DNA from: Prevotella sp. UBA5387
GTDB taxonomy: Bacteria > Bacteroidota > Bacteroidia > Bacteroidales > Bacteroidaceae
Assembly (NCBI GenBank): GCA_002407775.1
Contig: DHOP01000041.1
Coordinates: 1 to 32,861, forward strand
Reading direction: 5' to 3'
Length of the DNA: 32,861 nucleotides
Shown here one piece after another: positions 16,266 to 24,907 of this stretch (position 1 is its first letter; each line of letters starts with the position of its first letter). The translations under genes were made by a program, and so were the position numbers. A model generated the notes under the pieces. It was not told where the DNA came from. It searched no databases and was given only the letters and a program-made list of their open reading frames with translations.

Positions 16266-16703
16266 CTATTGTTTCACAAAAGCCAACTTCTTCGGAAGCT
16301 TCACCCATTTGCTGTTTCGAGCTATCTTCATGTCACTTCCTTTGCCCTGTTGTAGCTCAAAAGTCCCATCATTCTTTTTCTCAAAGGTTGCCATGAGGTC
16401 CTCACTACCATAATCATTGATCACGGTGAGATTGGCAATAGTACTATCGGATAACTCTACATCCGTGAAAAGCCACTTGCGAGCATCCTGGTTGTCGCCC
16501 AAAAAGCCAGGCAACTCTCCGAAAATATCCTGCCCTGGCACACGCACGTTGCGCTGATAGGCATTGAGTTGAATATAAACATTATACTCTTTGTTATAAA
16601 AACGACCCTTGAAGATACTCGAATCCTTAATTGACGTTGTGCCTTGAGCAAATGCAATTGATGTCGTCAGCATGGCGACGATGACCAAAAACAATTTCTT
16701 CAT
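16266..16703 (-). CDS. Secreted protein of unknown function
   Basis: A 145-residue protein with a clear signal peptide (MKKLFLVIVAMLTTSIAFA, cleavage before Q20). The mature part (about 126 residues) is soluble and mixed in composition, with YNVYIQLNAYQRNVRVPGQD in the middle and a lysine-rich end (WVKLPKKLAFVKQ). I do not recognise the family. It is transcribed away from the glycogen operon; a TAACTTTG -7 like box lies at 16730-16723 (minus), without a good -33 partner. No terminator is seen before the next gene 105 nt downstream, so some read-through is possible. Confidence 0.7.
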   Translation of the reverse strand: MKKLFLVIVAMLTTSIAFAQGTTSIKDSSIFKGRFYNKEYNVYIQLNAYQRNVRVPGQDIFGELPGFLGDNQDARKWLFTDVELSDSTIANLTVINDYGSEDLMATFEKKNDGTFELQQGKGSDMKIARNSKWVKLPKKLAFVKQ

Positions 16704-16782
16704 ACGCTAATTGCTTGATATGCAAAGTTAATGTTTTATGTCAAGAAGACACGGCTTTTGGCAAAAATAATATCATTTATGA

Positions 16783-16813
16783 TTTGAAATTAAGTTTAAT
16801 TACAGTAACTTTG
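16783..16813 (+). promoter_or_regulatory. Promoter of the glycogen operon
   Basis: TTTG (16783-16786), 19 bp, TAACTTTG (16806-16813), a full match to the Bacteroidota promoter consensus. The start codon follows only 20 nt after the -7 box, so the leader should be very short. Confidence 0.85.
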
Positions 16814-16833
16814 CGACAAAGATTTATTAAAAA

Positions 16834-18504
16834 ATGACCGCAAAAAGCCTTTTTCCCGACTATATTTTTGAGTCAAGCTGGGAGGTTTGCAACAAGGTTG
16901 GAGGGATATACGCTGTCTTGTCCACTAGGGCAAAGACATTACAGAATAAAACTAAAGATCATCTGATATTTATCGGACCTGATATTTGGAAGCAGACAGA
17001 TTGTCCATACTTCCACGAGGATGATTCTCTCTTTACTGAATGGAAAAACAATGCCAAGGCAGAAGGATTAGACGTGAAGATTGGCCGCTGGGACATCCCC
17101 GGACAACCGATAGCTATCTTGGTAGACTTCTTGCCCTTCTTCAATCAGAAAGATGACATCTACTCTAGGCTATGGTGTGATTTTCAGGTAGACAGCCTGC
17201 ACGCTTATGGCGACTATGACGAGGCATCGATGTTTTCGTATGCCGCAGGACGAGTAGTGGAAAGCTTCTATCGCCACAAACTTGGACACGGCGAACGCGT
17301 GATTTATCAAGCCAATGAGTGGATGACAGGCTTGGGCTTACTCTATGTGCGCAAGCATGTGCCGGAGATAGGAACCATTTTCACTACTCACGCTACAAGC
17401 ATAGGACGAAGTATTGCTGGCAACAACAAGCCATTGTATGATTATCTTTCTGCATATAATGGTGATCAAATGGCCTCGCAACTCAACATGCAGAGCAAGC
17501 ACTCCATTGAGAAACAGACAGCTCATTTTACGGATTGTTTCACTACCGTAAGTGATATTACTGCTCGGGAATGTGCCCAACTCTTGGAGAAAAAGCCAGA
17601 TGTAGTGTTGCCAAACGGCTTCGAGGATAATTTCGTACCACGCGGAGCAGCTTTCACCGCTAAGCGAAAACGCACACGGAAACGGCTATTAGATATAGCC
17701 AATGCACTTACTGGTGCTTCCTTTAGCGATGACGCGCTGATCATTTCCACAAGCGGACGCTATGAGTTTCGCAACAAAGGCATAGATGTTTTCATCGAGG
17801 CCATGCATCGGTTGAACAACGACGAAAGACTCCAGAAACAAGTGGTGGCATTCATCGAAGTACCTGCGTGGATTGCGGACAACAGAGAAGATCTGCGCGA
17901 AAGACTGGCATCCGGAAAGCATTTTGATGAACCGCTACCCACTCCAGTGATCACTCGTTGGCTCCATAATATGGGAGAAGACCGGGTGCTCAATATGATG
18001 CGCTCATTAGATATGCTAAATCGTAAGGATGACAAGGTGAAGACCATCTTCATCCCCTGCTATCTCACAGGCGATGACGGTATTGTTGACCTACCCTATT
18101 TTGATGTAACGCTCGGAAATGACCTATCTGTCTATCCGTCATATTATGAGCCTTGGGGCTATACGCCATTAGAATCGACCGCTTTCCATGTGCCCACAAT
18201 TACAACGAATCTATCCGGTTTCGGTCTGTGGGTTAACTCGGAAATTGGACGAAACGGTGAAATCGCCGACGGCGTAAAGGTCATCCATCGTACCGACTAC
18301 AACTATTCCGATGTGGCTAACGCCATAAAAGAAACCGTTGTTCAATATGCTAACATGTCCGACGATGAAGTAAAAAGTGCTCGTGACAATGCATCAAAGC
18401 TATCTAAGCGCGCCCTTTGGAAACAATTCATTGTATACTATGAGCAGGCATACGACCTGGCGCTGAGGAAAGCAGCAGCTAGACAGGATAACAAGAAAAA
18501 ATAA
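16834..18504 (+). CDS. Glycogen synthase, GT3 (eukaryote-like) family
   Basis: Extends glycogen by adding glucose from a nucleotide sugar in alpha-1,4 linkage. The fold is GT-B. The N-terminal segment FESSWEVCNKVGGIYAVLST (residues about 12-31) matches the substrate-binding motif of animal and fungal GT3 glycogen synthases rather than bacterial GT5 GlgA. The C-terminal segment YPSYYEPWGYTPLES contains the E-x7-E catalytic motif at E439 and E447, followed by ITTNLSGFGLW, also GT3-like. At 556 residues it is shorter than eukaryotic forms (about 700), lacking their regulatory tails. UDP-glucose as donor is expected from the family. The phosphorylase gene follows after 23 nt, giving a synthesis-breakdown operon. 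Confidence 0.93.
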   Translation: MTAKSLFPDYIFESSWEVCNKVGGIYAVLSTRAKTLQNKTKDHLIFIGPDIWKQTDCPYFHEDDSLFTEWKNNAKAEGLDVKIGRWDIPGQPIAILVDFLPFFNQKDDIYSRLWCDFQVDSLHAYGDYDEASMFSYAAGRVVESFYRHKLGHGERVIYQANEWMTGLGLLYVRKHVPEIGTIFTTHATSIGRSIAGNNKPLYDYLSAYNGDQMASQLNMQSKHSIEKQTAHFTDCFTTVSDITARECAQLLEKKPDVVLPNGFEDNFVPRGAAFTAKRKRTRKRLLDIANALTGASFSDDALIISTSGRYEFRNKGIDVFIEAMHRLNNDERLQKQVVAFIEVPAWIADNREDLRERLASGKHFDEPLPTPVITRWLHNMGEDRVLNMMRSLDMLNRKDDKVKTIFIPCYLTGDDGIVDLPYFDVTLGNDLSVYPSYYEPWGYTPLESTAFHVPTITTNLSGFGLWVNSEIGRNGEIADGVKVIHRTDYNYSDVANAIKETVVQYANMSDDEVKSARDNASKLSKRALWKQFIVYYEQAYDLALRKAAARQDNKKK

Positions 18505-18527
18505 CAGAATAACAAGATAGAAAAATT

Positions 18528-21089
18528 ATGATGATTAAATCTGATTATAGCGACACTCCAAAATGGAAAGAGCTATCCGTTAAGTCTCGTCTTCCCGAGC
18601 AGCTGAACTGTTTGGACGAGATCGCTCATAACCTATGGTGGGCCTGGAACTACAATGCCCGCAACCTATTCAAGAGTCTTGATCAAGACCTTTTTGAGGA
18701 AGTTGGACATAATCCCGTATTATTGCTTGACCGTTTAGGCTACGACCGTAAGGAAGCCATCGTGAAAGACAAGGCCCTGATGCGTAAAGTGAATGAGGTT
18801 TACGGAGAGTTCCGCACTTATATGGACGCTAAGCCTGACACAAAACGTCCTACGGTAGCTTACTTTTCCATGGAATACGGACTAGATCAAGTGCTGAAAA
18901 TCTACTCTGGTGGCCTTGGCATGCTTGCTGGCGACTACTTGAAGGAAGCATCAGACTCTAATGTAGACCTCTGCGGTGTGGGTTTCCTTTATCGCTACGG
19001 CTATTTCACACAGACTCTGTCAATGGATGGTCAGCAGATCGCTCGCTATGACGCGCAGAACTTCAACTCACTTCCCATTGAGCGTGTTCTCGACGAGAAC
19101 GGAAATCAAGTTGTGGTTGATGTACCATATATGAACTATCAGGTTCATGCCTTAGTTTGGGTAGCCAACGTGGGCCGTATCAAGCTATACTTGCTCGATA
19201 CCGACAACGATATGAACTCCGAGTTCGACAAGCCTATCACTCACTCGCTCTATGGTGGCGACTGGGAGAACAGACTCAAGCAAGAGATTCTACTCGGCAT
19301 CGGCGGTATTCTCACTTTGAAGAAACTCGGCATCACAAAAGATCTTTATCATTGCAACGAAGGCCATGCTGCCCTTTGCAACTTGCAGCGTCTCTGTGAT
19401 TATATCGATGGTGGTTTGACATTCAACCAAGCCCTGGAATTGGTTCGTGCTTCATCACTCTACACCGTTCACACTCCGGTTCCTGCTGGCCACGACTACT
19501 TCGACGAGCAGTTGTTCGGCAAATATATGGGTGGATACCCAGCACGTCTTGGTATCAGTTGGGACGAGTTCATCGGCTTAGGTCGCATGAACCCCAACGA
19601 TCACAGCGAAAGATTCTGCATGAGTTTCTTTGCCTGCAACACATGCCAGGAAATCAATGGTGTGAGCAAACTTCACGGTTGGGTAAGCCAAAAAATGTTT
19701 GCTCCTATCTGGAAAGGATACTTCCCAGAGGAGAACCATGTTGGTTACGTAACTAATGGCGTACACTTCCCAACTTGGACAGCATCCGAATGGCGCAAGT
19801 TGTATGACAAATACTTTGATGCATCATTCATGAGCGACCAAAGCAACGAAAGCATATGGCATGGTATTTATGACGTTGCCGATGAAGAAATCTGGAGCAC
19901 AAGATTGGCATTGAAGAAGAAACTCGTGGATTACATCCATGAGAAGTTCACCCAGTCTTGGCTGCGCAACCAAGGAGACCCCGCCCGCGTGGTATCACTC
20001 ATGGGCAGCATCAATCCAAATGCTTTGACGATTGGTTTCTGTCGCCGCTTCGCAACTTACAAGCGTGCACACCTTTTGTTTACTGACTTGGACCGCTTGA
20101 GTAAAATCGTGAACAATCCAGAACGCCCTGTGATCTTCCTGTTCTCAGGTAAGGCTCACCCCGCTGATGGTGCAGGTCAAGGTCTTATCAAGACTATCTT
20201 TGAAATCAGCCAGCGTCCTGAGTTCCTTGGAAAGATTATTTTCTTGGAAGACTATGATATGCAGTTGGCACGTCGTCTTGTTTCAGGATGCGACATCTGG
20301 ATGAATACTCCTACCCGTCCACTGGAGGCATCTGGTACATCTGGCGAGAAAGCCGAGATGAACGGTGTCGTGAACCTCTCCGTACTTGATGGTTGGTGGG
20401 TTGAAGGCTACCGAAAGGGTGCCGGTTGGGCTTTGCCCGAGAAGCGCACTTACGACAACCAAGGCTATCAGGACAAGCTTGATGCCGCTACCATCTATGG
20501 TCTGTTGGAGAACGAAATCGTTCCTTTATATTATAATAGGAATAAAAAGGGCTTTAGCGAAGGATGGATCAAGGTCATCAAGAACAGTATCGCCACAATC
20601 GCTCCTCATTACACTATGAAGCGTCAGTTAGACGATTATTATAGCAAATTCTACAACAAGGAGGCTGCTCGTTTCAAGAAGCTCGCTGAAAACAACAACC
20701 AATTGGCCAAGGATATCGCTCACTGGAAAGAGACCGTTGCCGAACGTTGGGATAATATCCATGTTGTAAGTAAAGACGCAGGAATATTTGACACAGGTGT
20801 AGAAACCGGTAAGCAATACAAAATTAAATACGTCATCGATGAGCAGGGGCTCAATGATGCAGTAGGTTTGGAGCTTGTTGTTCTCAAGCCAGGAACTGAA
20901 CCAACCGAATTACAGGTTCATGGTGTTTACGAATTCAAGCAAACAGGACGTCAAGACAACAACTATACGTTTGAGCTTGAAGTTGAACCTGACATGGCAG
21001 GAACCTTCCGCACTAGCGTAAGAATGTTCCCGAAGTTTGCCGAAATGCCTCATCGTCAGGACTTCTGCTACGTGAAATGGATTGACTAA
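18528..21089 (+). CDS. glgP: Glycogen/alpha-glucan phosphorylase (GT35)
   Basis: Releases glucose 1-phosphate from glycogen with a pyridoxal phosphate cofactor. The 853-residue protein belongs to the branch with an N-terminal DUF3417-like region (DEIAHNLWWAWNYNARNLF, about residues 28-46). Family segments are YFSMEYGLDQVLKIYSGGLG, HCNEGHAAL, FCRRFATYKRAHLL and FSGKAHPADGAGQ. The cofactor lysine is expected to be K608 in the EASGTSGEKAEMNGVVNLS motif. The last 100 or so residues form a beta-rich appendix (LQVHGVYEFK to the end). An ATG pair opens the frame (MMIK); either could be used. It is co-transcribed with the synthase upstream, and the rhodanese gene follows after 19 nt. Confidence 0.95.
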   Translation: MMIKSDYSDTPKWKELSVKSRLPEQLNCLDEIAHNLWWAWNYNARNLFKSLDQDLFEEVGHNPVLLLDRLGYDRKEAIVKDKALMRKVNEVYGEFRTYMDAKPDTKRPTVAYFSMEYGLDQVLKIYSGGLGMLAGDYLKEASDSNVDLCGVGFLYRYGYFTQTLSMDGQQIARYDAQNFNSLPIERVLDENGNQVVVDVPYMNYQVHALVWVANVGRIKLYLLDTDNDMNSEFDKPITHSLYGGDWENRLKQEILLGIGGILTLKKLGITKDLYHCNEGHAALCNLQRLCDYIDGGLTFNQALELVRASSLYTVHTPVPAGHDYFDEQLFGKYMGGYPARLGISWDEFIGLGRMNPNDHSERFCMSFFACNTCQEINGVSKLHGWVSQKMFAPIWKGYFPEENHVGYVTNGVHFPTWTASEWRKLYDKYFDASFMSDQSNESIWHGIYDVADEEIWSTRLALKKKLVDYIHEKFTQSWLRNQGDPARVVSLMGSINPNALTIGFCRRFATYKRAHLLFTDLDRLSKIVNNPERPVIFLFSGKAHPADGAGQGLIKTIFEISQRPEFLGKIIFLEDYDMQLARRLVSGCDIWMNTPTRPLEASGTSGEKAEMNGVVNLSVLDGWWVEGYRKGAGWALPEKRTYDNQGYQDKLDAATIYGLLENEIVPLYYNRNKKGFSEGWIKVIKNSIATIAPHYTMKRQLDDYYSKFYNKEAARFKKLAENNNQLAKDIAHWKETVAERWDNIHVVSKDAGIFDTGVETGKQYKIKYVIDEQGLNDAVGLELVVLKPGTEPTELQVHGVYEFKQTGRQDNNYTFELEVEPDMAGTFRTSVRMFPKFAEMPHRQDFCYVKWID

Positions 21090-21108
21090 ACCTCTAATAT
21101 TATATTGT

Positions 21109-21501
21109 ATGAGAAAATTCATCCTGGCAGTGATAGCCGTTCTCGGCCTCAGTCTAAACTCGTGCTCTAAGAATGTTAATGTAACAACTGTAAACGCACA
21201 AGAGTTTAATAAGGCGATCACCGCTGACTCTGTGCAACTAGTGGACGTACGTACAGCTGAGGAATACCATGCCGGCCGCATCGCCTATGCTAAGAACAAT
21301 GATGTAACGATGACTGGATTCAAGCAGCGTGCTATCGATAGCCTTGACAAGACTAAACCAGTTTATGTCTATTGCCATAGTGGCAGGCGATCGCTTTCAG
21401 CAGCTGGAATACTATCAGATGCAGGCTTTAAAGTGGTAAATCTTCATGGTGGGTATAATGAATGGAGATTTGCCAACTTGCCAACCAACGTGCCTAGATA
21501 A
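21109..21501 (+). CDS. Rhodanese-like lipoprotein
   Basis: A 130-residue single-domain rhodanese (sulfurtransferase fold) with a lipoprotein signal. The start at 21109 gives MRKFILAVIAVLGLSLNSC with lipobox LNSC and lipidation at C19; the reading from 21082 would put nine residues before the signal peptide and overlap the phosphorylase stop, so it is less likely. Domain landmarks are LVDVRTAEEYHAGRI (about 44-58) and the active-site loop CHSGRRS with catalytic C89. It should be anchored in the envelope. The gene lies 19 nt after glgP and ahead of the strong terminator at 21531, so it is the last gene of the operon. Its substrate is unknown. Confidence 0.9.
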   Translation: MRKFILAVIAVLGLSLNSCSKNVNVTTVNAQEFNKAITADSVQLVDVRTAEEYHAGRIAYAKNNDVTMTGFKQRAIDSLDKTKPVYVYCHSGRRSLSAAGILSDAGFKVVNLHGGYNEWRFANLPTNVPR

Positions 21502-21530
21502 GTCATTTAGATTATAGACCAAATTAATTG

Positions 21531-21567
21531 ACGCGGTTTCGAGCACTCGAAACCGCGTTAATTTTTG
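21531..21567 (+). terminator. Intrinsic terminator of the glycogen-rhodanese operon
   Basis: Perfect 13-bp stem: ACGCGGTTTCGAG (21531-21543) and its complement at 21546-21558, followed by TAATTTTTG. It lies about 30 nt after the rhodanese stop codon. Confidence 0.92.
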
Positions 21568-21586
21568 TAAAATAATCCACGGCCAT

Positions 21587-21617
21587 TCTGTATTGTCAGT
21601 GTTTTCAACTACCTTTG
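21587..21617 (+). promoter_or_regulatory. Probable promoter of tRNA-Tyr
   Basis: TACCTTTG (21610-21617) is a perfect -7 box. TCTG at 21587-21590, 19 bp upstream, matches the TTTG element in three of four bases. The tRNA begins 23 nt later. Confidence 0.65.
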
Positions 21618-21639
21618 CAATCACTTTTAAAAATCATGG

Positions 21640-21722
21640 GGGTGGTTACCAGAGTGGCCAAATGGGGCAGACTGTAAATCTGCTGGCTCTTGCCTACGGT
21701 GGTTCGAATCCATCACCACCCA
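21640..21722 (+). tRNA. tRNA-Tyr(GTA)
   Basis: Type II tRNA with a long variable arm. The acceptor stem GGGTGGT pairs fully with ACCACCC (21715-21721), the discriminator is A, and the anticodon stem GCAGA/TCTGC frames the GTA anticodon at 21674-21676. The T loop is TTCGAAT. CCA is not encoded. It is flanked by its own promoter and terminator, so it is a separate unit from the next four tRNAs. Confidence 0.96.
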
Positions 21723-21734
21723 CAATAACTTTTC

Positions 21735-21772
21735 AAGCAGGGTTGAGTTAATTACTCAACCCTGCTTTGTTT
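21735..21772 (+). terminator. Intrinsic terminator of tRNA-Tyr
   Basis: Perfect 14-bp stem AAGCAGGGTTGAGT (21735-21748) with its complement at 21754-21767, 5-nt loop, followed by TGTTTAT. Confidence 0.85.
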
Positions 21773-21922
21773 ATATGTAAATCCTTGTTTATCAAAGCAA
21801 GACACTTTACTTTACAATGCCCCCTCACTATCTCCCCTATCACTTCATCAAATATCAGCCCTACTCGACATCCAAATCGTCGTGCATTTGACGCAAAAAG
21901 AATTAAAAAAGACGGTGAAAAA

Positions 21923-21953
21923 TTTGGAAGATAAGAAAAATGTCGTACCTTTG
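21923..21953 (+). promoter_or_regulatory. Promoter of the Gly-Leu-Leu-Gly tRNA operon
   Basis: TTTG (21923-21926), 19 bp, TACCTTTG (21946-21953), a full consensus match. The first tRNA begins 37 nt downstream. Confidence 0.85.
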
Positions 21954-21989
21954 CAACCGCATTTAGCGAAATGCTCTAAATAAATTTAT

Positions 21990-22062
<73 letters not shown>

Positions 22063-22103
22063 CCATATTTGAATAAACCAAGAAGAGTCGGGAACTCTTC
22101 AAT

Positions 22104-22185
22104 GCCCAGGTGGCGGAATTGGTAGACGCGCACGTTTCAGGTGCGTGTGTTTCACGACGTGCAGGTTCGAGTCCTGTTCTGGGCA
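22104..22185 (+). tRNA. tRNA-Leu(CAG)
   Basis: Type II tRNA with long variable arm. The acceptor GCCCAGG pairs with TCTGGGC (one G-U), the D arm has the leucine-type TGGCGGAATTGGTAGACGCG, and the anticodon stem CACGT/GCGTG encloses TTCAGGT with anticodon CAG. Discriminator A; CCA not encoded. Confidence 0.94.
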
Positions 22186-22210
22186 CATTTATTCATATTG
22201 ATTACATGCT

Positions 22211-22294
22211 GGAGAGGTGGCGGAATTGGTAGACGCGCTACTTTGAGGGGGTAGTGACGATTATGTCGTGGGAGTTCGAGTCTCCTCCTCTTCA
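22211..22294 (+). tRNA. tRNA-Leu(GAG)
   Basis: Type II tRNA. Acceptor GGAGAGG pairs with CCTCTTC (one G-U), the D arm is the same leucine type as in the preceding gene, and the anticodon stem CTACT/GGTAG encloses TTGAGGG with anticodon GAG. T loop TTCGAGT, discriminator A, CCA not encoded. Confidence 0.94.
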
Positions 22295-22317
22295 CTTGTA
22301 TTGTTTATTTTTTTTAT

Positions 22318-22390
<73 letters not shown>

Positions 22391-22417
22391 CTTTTCTCTG
22401 AGAAACATATCCACTAA

Positions 22418-22969
22418 ATGAACTTATACTTAAGATATTTCGACAACGAGACTCTTGTCTCCAATGCCGACGAGGCAATAGACTTTCTACGCTCTATACA
22501 GGACATCAGTGTAACCCCAGATCTTGAAGCTGACGTTCGCGAATACGCTGCAAGTGATGTCTATTTCCCCAAACGATACAAGGTTCGTGCTCACGTATAT
22601 TTCATCGTCATCAAAACGGTGGCTGCCACTATGCTCGATTTCAAGCAGAAAAAGGGATTGCGTAATGGCCCAGCTAACGTCGTGCCTGAGCGTCGCGTGA
22701 CCACAGACAATCTGATGATGCATCTCACGGCTCTTCGTGAGGGATGGTACGAAGGTGAATTGAACTTCAAACGCGTGGTGATGATCCCATCAACAGGCAA
22801 GCATGAGTATCGTGACACAAGGTTTGTCGCCCGTTGCAAGGCTACTTCCGGAGAGGATTGCTACAATCGTATCGTTGACCACTTACGCTCTCAAGTAGAC
22901 ACTAGGAGCCAGTTCCCATCAGCCAAGGGAAAGAATTTCCGCTTCAAGTACTTGGGAATGTGGAAATAA
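22418..22969 (+). CDS. Hypothetical protein downstream of the tRNA operon
   Basis: A 183-residue soluble protein without signal peptide or membrane helix. It is basic toward the end (SAKGKNFRFKYLGMWK). Segments such as MNLYLRYFDNETLVSNADEAIDFL and KRVVMIPSTGKHEYRDTRFVARC have the look of a conserved cytoplasmic protein, but I do not recognise the family. It begins 27 nt after the last tRNA, and neither a terminator nor a Bacteroidota promoter is visible in that gap, so it may be transcribed with the tRNAs from the promoter at 21923-21953. Its frame has no competitor of similar length on either strand. Confidence 0.8.
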   Translation: MNLYLRYFDNETLVSNADEAIDFLRSIQDISVTPDLEADVREYAASDVYFPKRYKVRAHVYFIVIKTVAATMLDFKQKKGLRNGPANVVPERRVTTDNLMMHLTALREGWYEGELNFKRVVMIPSTGKHEYRDTRFVARCKATSGEDCYNRIVDHLRSQVDTRSQFPSAKGKNFRFKYLGMWK

Positions 22970-23074
22970 GAAAGTCTTTTTAGAAATAAACAAATAGAGC
23001 AACAAGGTCGCATGATGAATTGGATGATGCTTTGAATCCAATGAAGATGATAACCAATTGACTTTAAACCATAC

Positions 23075-23112
23075 TAATTCATGATGCATTATAGAACACG
23101 CATCATGAATTA
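23075..23112. repeat. 13-bp inverted repeat upstream of ssb
   Basis: TAATTCATGATGC (23075-23087) and GCATCATGAATTA (23100-23112) are exact complements with a 12-nt loop. A near copy of the arm, GCATGATGAATT, lies at 23010-23021. There is no T run, so it is not a standard terminator. It sits 20 nt before the ssb start codon and could form a leader hairpin or bind a regulator. Confidence 0.6.
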
Positions 23113-23132
23113 TGCTTTAAAAAAGATAGAAA

Positions 23133-23558
23133 ATGAATAAGGTAATGCTTATAGGTAACGTTGGAAAGGATCCAGATGTGCACTATTATGATGCCGATCA
23201 AGCGGTGGCTAAGATTTCCCTTGCCACATCCGAGAAAGGTTATCAGCTGAAGAATGGCACCAAAGTTCCTGACCACACCGACTGGCACAATCTTGTTTTT
23301 TATAGGCAGTTGGCCAAAATCGTGGAGCAATATGTCCACAAAGGGGATAAACTCTATATAGAGGGCAGGCTGCGTTACAACACTTACGACGACCAACAAG
23401 GACGTCGACACAATATCACTGAGATTCTTGTGGACAACATGGAGATGCTTACCCCTCGGCAGAAAGCTACTTCATCTCAAACTTCCACAACAGAAGACAA
23501 TGCCGATAACGACAGTTATTCAGACACAAGACCCCAGGAAGACAGACTCCCTTTCTAA
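23133..23558 (+). CDS. ssb: Single-stranded DNA-binding protein
   Basis: Binds and protects single-stranded DNA in replication, repair and recombination. The 141 residues comprise an N-terminal OB fold (about 1-105; MNKVMLIGNVGKDPDV, DWHNLVFYRQLAKIVEQYV, KGDKLYIEGRLRYNTY), a short disordered linker rich in S, T, Q and D (about 108-133), and the acidic tip EDRLPF that recruits partner proteins. The tip differs from the classic DDDIPF by an arginine. gldE starts 12 nt later, a gene pair common in this phylum. Confidence 0.95.
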   Translation: MNKVMLIGNVGKDPDVHYYDADQAVAKISLATSEKGYQLKNGTKVPDHTDWHNLVFYRQLAKIVEQYVHKGDKLYIEGRLRYNTYDDQQGRRHNITEILVDNMEMLTPRQKATSSQTSTTEDNADNDSYSDTRPQEDRLPF

Positions 23559-23569
23559 TTTAAGCAGAT

Positions 23570-24907
23570 TTGGATATATCAGGTATACAACAGGCAGGAG
23601 ATTTGGTGGTTTTCCATCCGATGACCACTGGTGTTGTCATAGCAGCTTTGTTGGCCGCTTTTCTTCTTTCATTATCTGCTTTCGCCAGCGGCTCCGAGAT
23701 TGCCTTTTTTAGCCTTTCACCCCAAGATATCGACAACCTCGACCCGGAGAAGAACGAAAGGGATGCAGCCATTCAACAACTTCGTAATGATTCCGAACGA
23801 ACATTGGCTACGATTTTGATTACCAACAATTTCGTGAATGTTACGATCATCATGCTCTGCAACTATGTGTTTGGCGAGCTTATCGAGTTTCAAGCACAAT
23901 GGTTAGAGTTCCTCTGCATTACCGTATTACTTACTTTCCTCCTCCTGCTCTTTGGCGAAATCATGCCAAAGATATTCGGTCGGCAGAGCCCTTTGCACTT
24001 TTGCCGTAGAGTAGTGGGCGGACTTCAATTCTTCCGTAAGCTATTCTGGCCCATTGAGAACATACTTCTAAAGAGTAGTATCATAGCCGAAAAGGCCGTG
24101 CCAAGAGAGAAACGACAACTCAGCGTGGGCGACTTGGAGCAGGCTTTGGACCTTACTGACAAGGAGGAAATCAAGGAAGAGCAGAACATGCTACGAGGAA
24201 TCATCCGCTTTGGAGACGAGACCGCGAAGGAAATCATGACCAGCAGACAGGACATTGTGGATATCGAGATCCATAGTTCCTTCCAAGACGTAATCGACTG
24301 TATCGTAGAAAACAACTATAGTCGCATTCCTGTCTATCAAGATAACGGTGACAACATACGCGGCGTTTTGTATATCAAGGACTTACTCCCGCATATATCC
24401 AAACCTGCAGAATTCCGCTGGCAGAGTCTCATGAGGCCCCCTTACTTCGTTCCCGAGACCAAGAAGATTGACGATTTGCTACACGAATTCCAGGACAACA
24501 AGGTTCACATTGCTATCGTTGTCGACGAATTCGGTGGCACGAGCGGTCTGGTCACGATGGAAGACATATTAGAAGAGATCGTCGGGGAAATCAATGACGA
24601 GTACGATGAGGATGTACAAATCTATTCGAAGCTCAATTACAACACCTTTATCTTCGAGGGAAAGACGCTGTTGAGCGACTTCTGCAAGATACTACATGTT
24701 GACCTCCACGAATTTGATGATATCGAAGGGGATGCCGATACCTTAGCCGGACTTTTATTAGAAATAAAGGGAGACTTCCTCAGTATCCACGAAAGGATAG
24801 AGTTTAAAAACTATCGTTTCGAGGTAATGGAACTTGATGAACGACGCATTAGCCGTGTCAAGGTAACGCTCATACAGAACGAAAACGATGCCTTTAACAA
24901 GGGATGA
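23570..24907 (+). CDS. gldE: GldE-like CNNM/CBS-domain membrane protein
   Basis: A 445-residue protein of the CNNM/CorC family. Residues about 20-190 form the DUF21 (CNNM) membrane domain, with helices near 22-48, 85-110 and 112-135 and the conserved FASGSEIAFFSLS. Two CBS motifs follow (about 210-335; IMTSRQDIVDIEIHSSFQDV and VDEFGGTSGLVTMEDILEEI), then a CorC/HlyC-type C-terminal domain (about 350-435). In Flavobacterium GldE is linked to gliding and T9SS function; in non-gliding relatives its role is less clear, possibly ion transport. The context between ssb and a phosphopantetheinyl transferase is the one seen for gldE in other Bacteroidota. Confidence 0.9.
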   Translation: MDISGIQQAGDLVVFHPMTTGVVIAALLAAFLLSLSAFASGSEIAFFSLSPQDIDNLDPEKNERDAAIQQLRNDSERTLATILITNNFVNVTIIMLCNYVFGELIEFQAQWLEFLCITVLLTFLLLLFGEIMPKIFGRQSPLHFCRRVVGGLQFFRKLFWPIENILLKSSIIAEKAVPREKRQLSVGDLEQALDLTDKEEIKEEQNMLRGIIRFGDETAKEIMTSRQDIVDIEIHSSFQDVIDCIVENNYSRIPVYQDNGDNIRGVLYIKDLLPHISKPAEFRWQSLMRPPYFVPETKKIDDLLHEFQDNKVHIAIVVDEFGGTSGLVTMEDILEEIVGEINDEYDEDVQIYSKLNYNTFIFEGKTLLSDFCKILHVDLHEFDDIEGDADTLAGLLLEIKGDFLSIHERIEFKNYRFEVMELDERRISRVKVTLIQNENDAFNKG

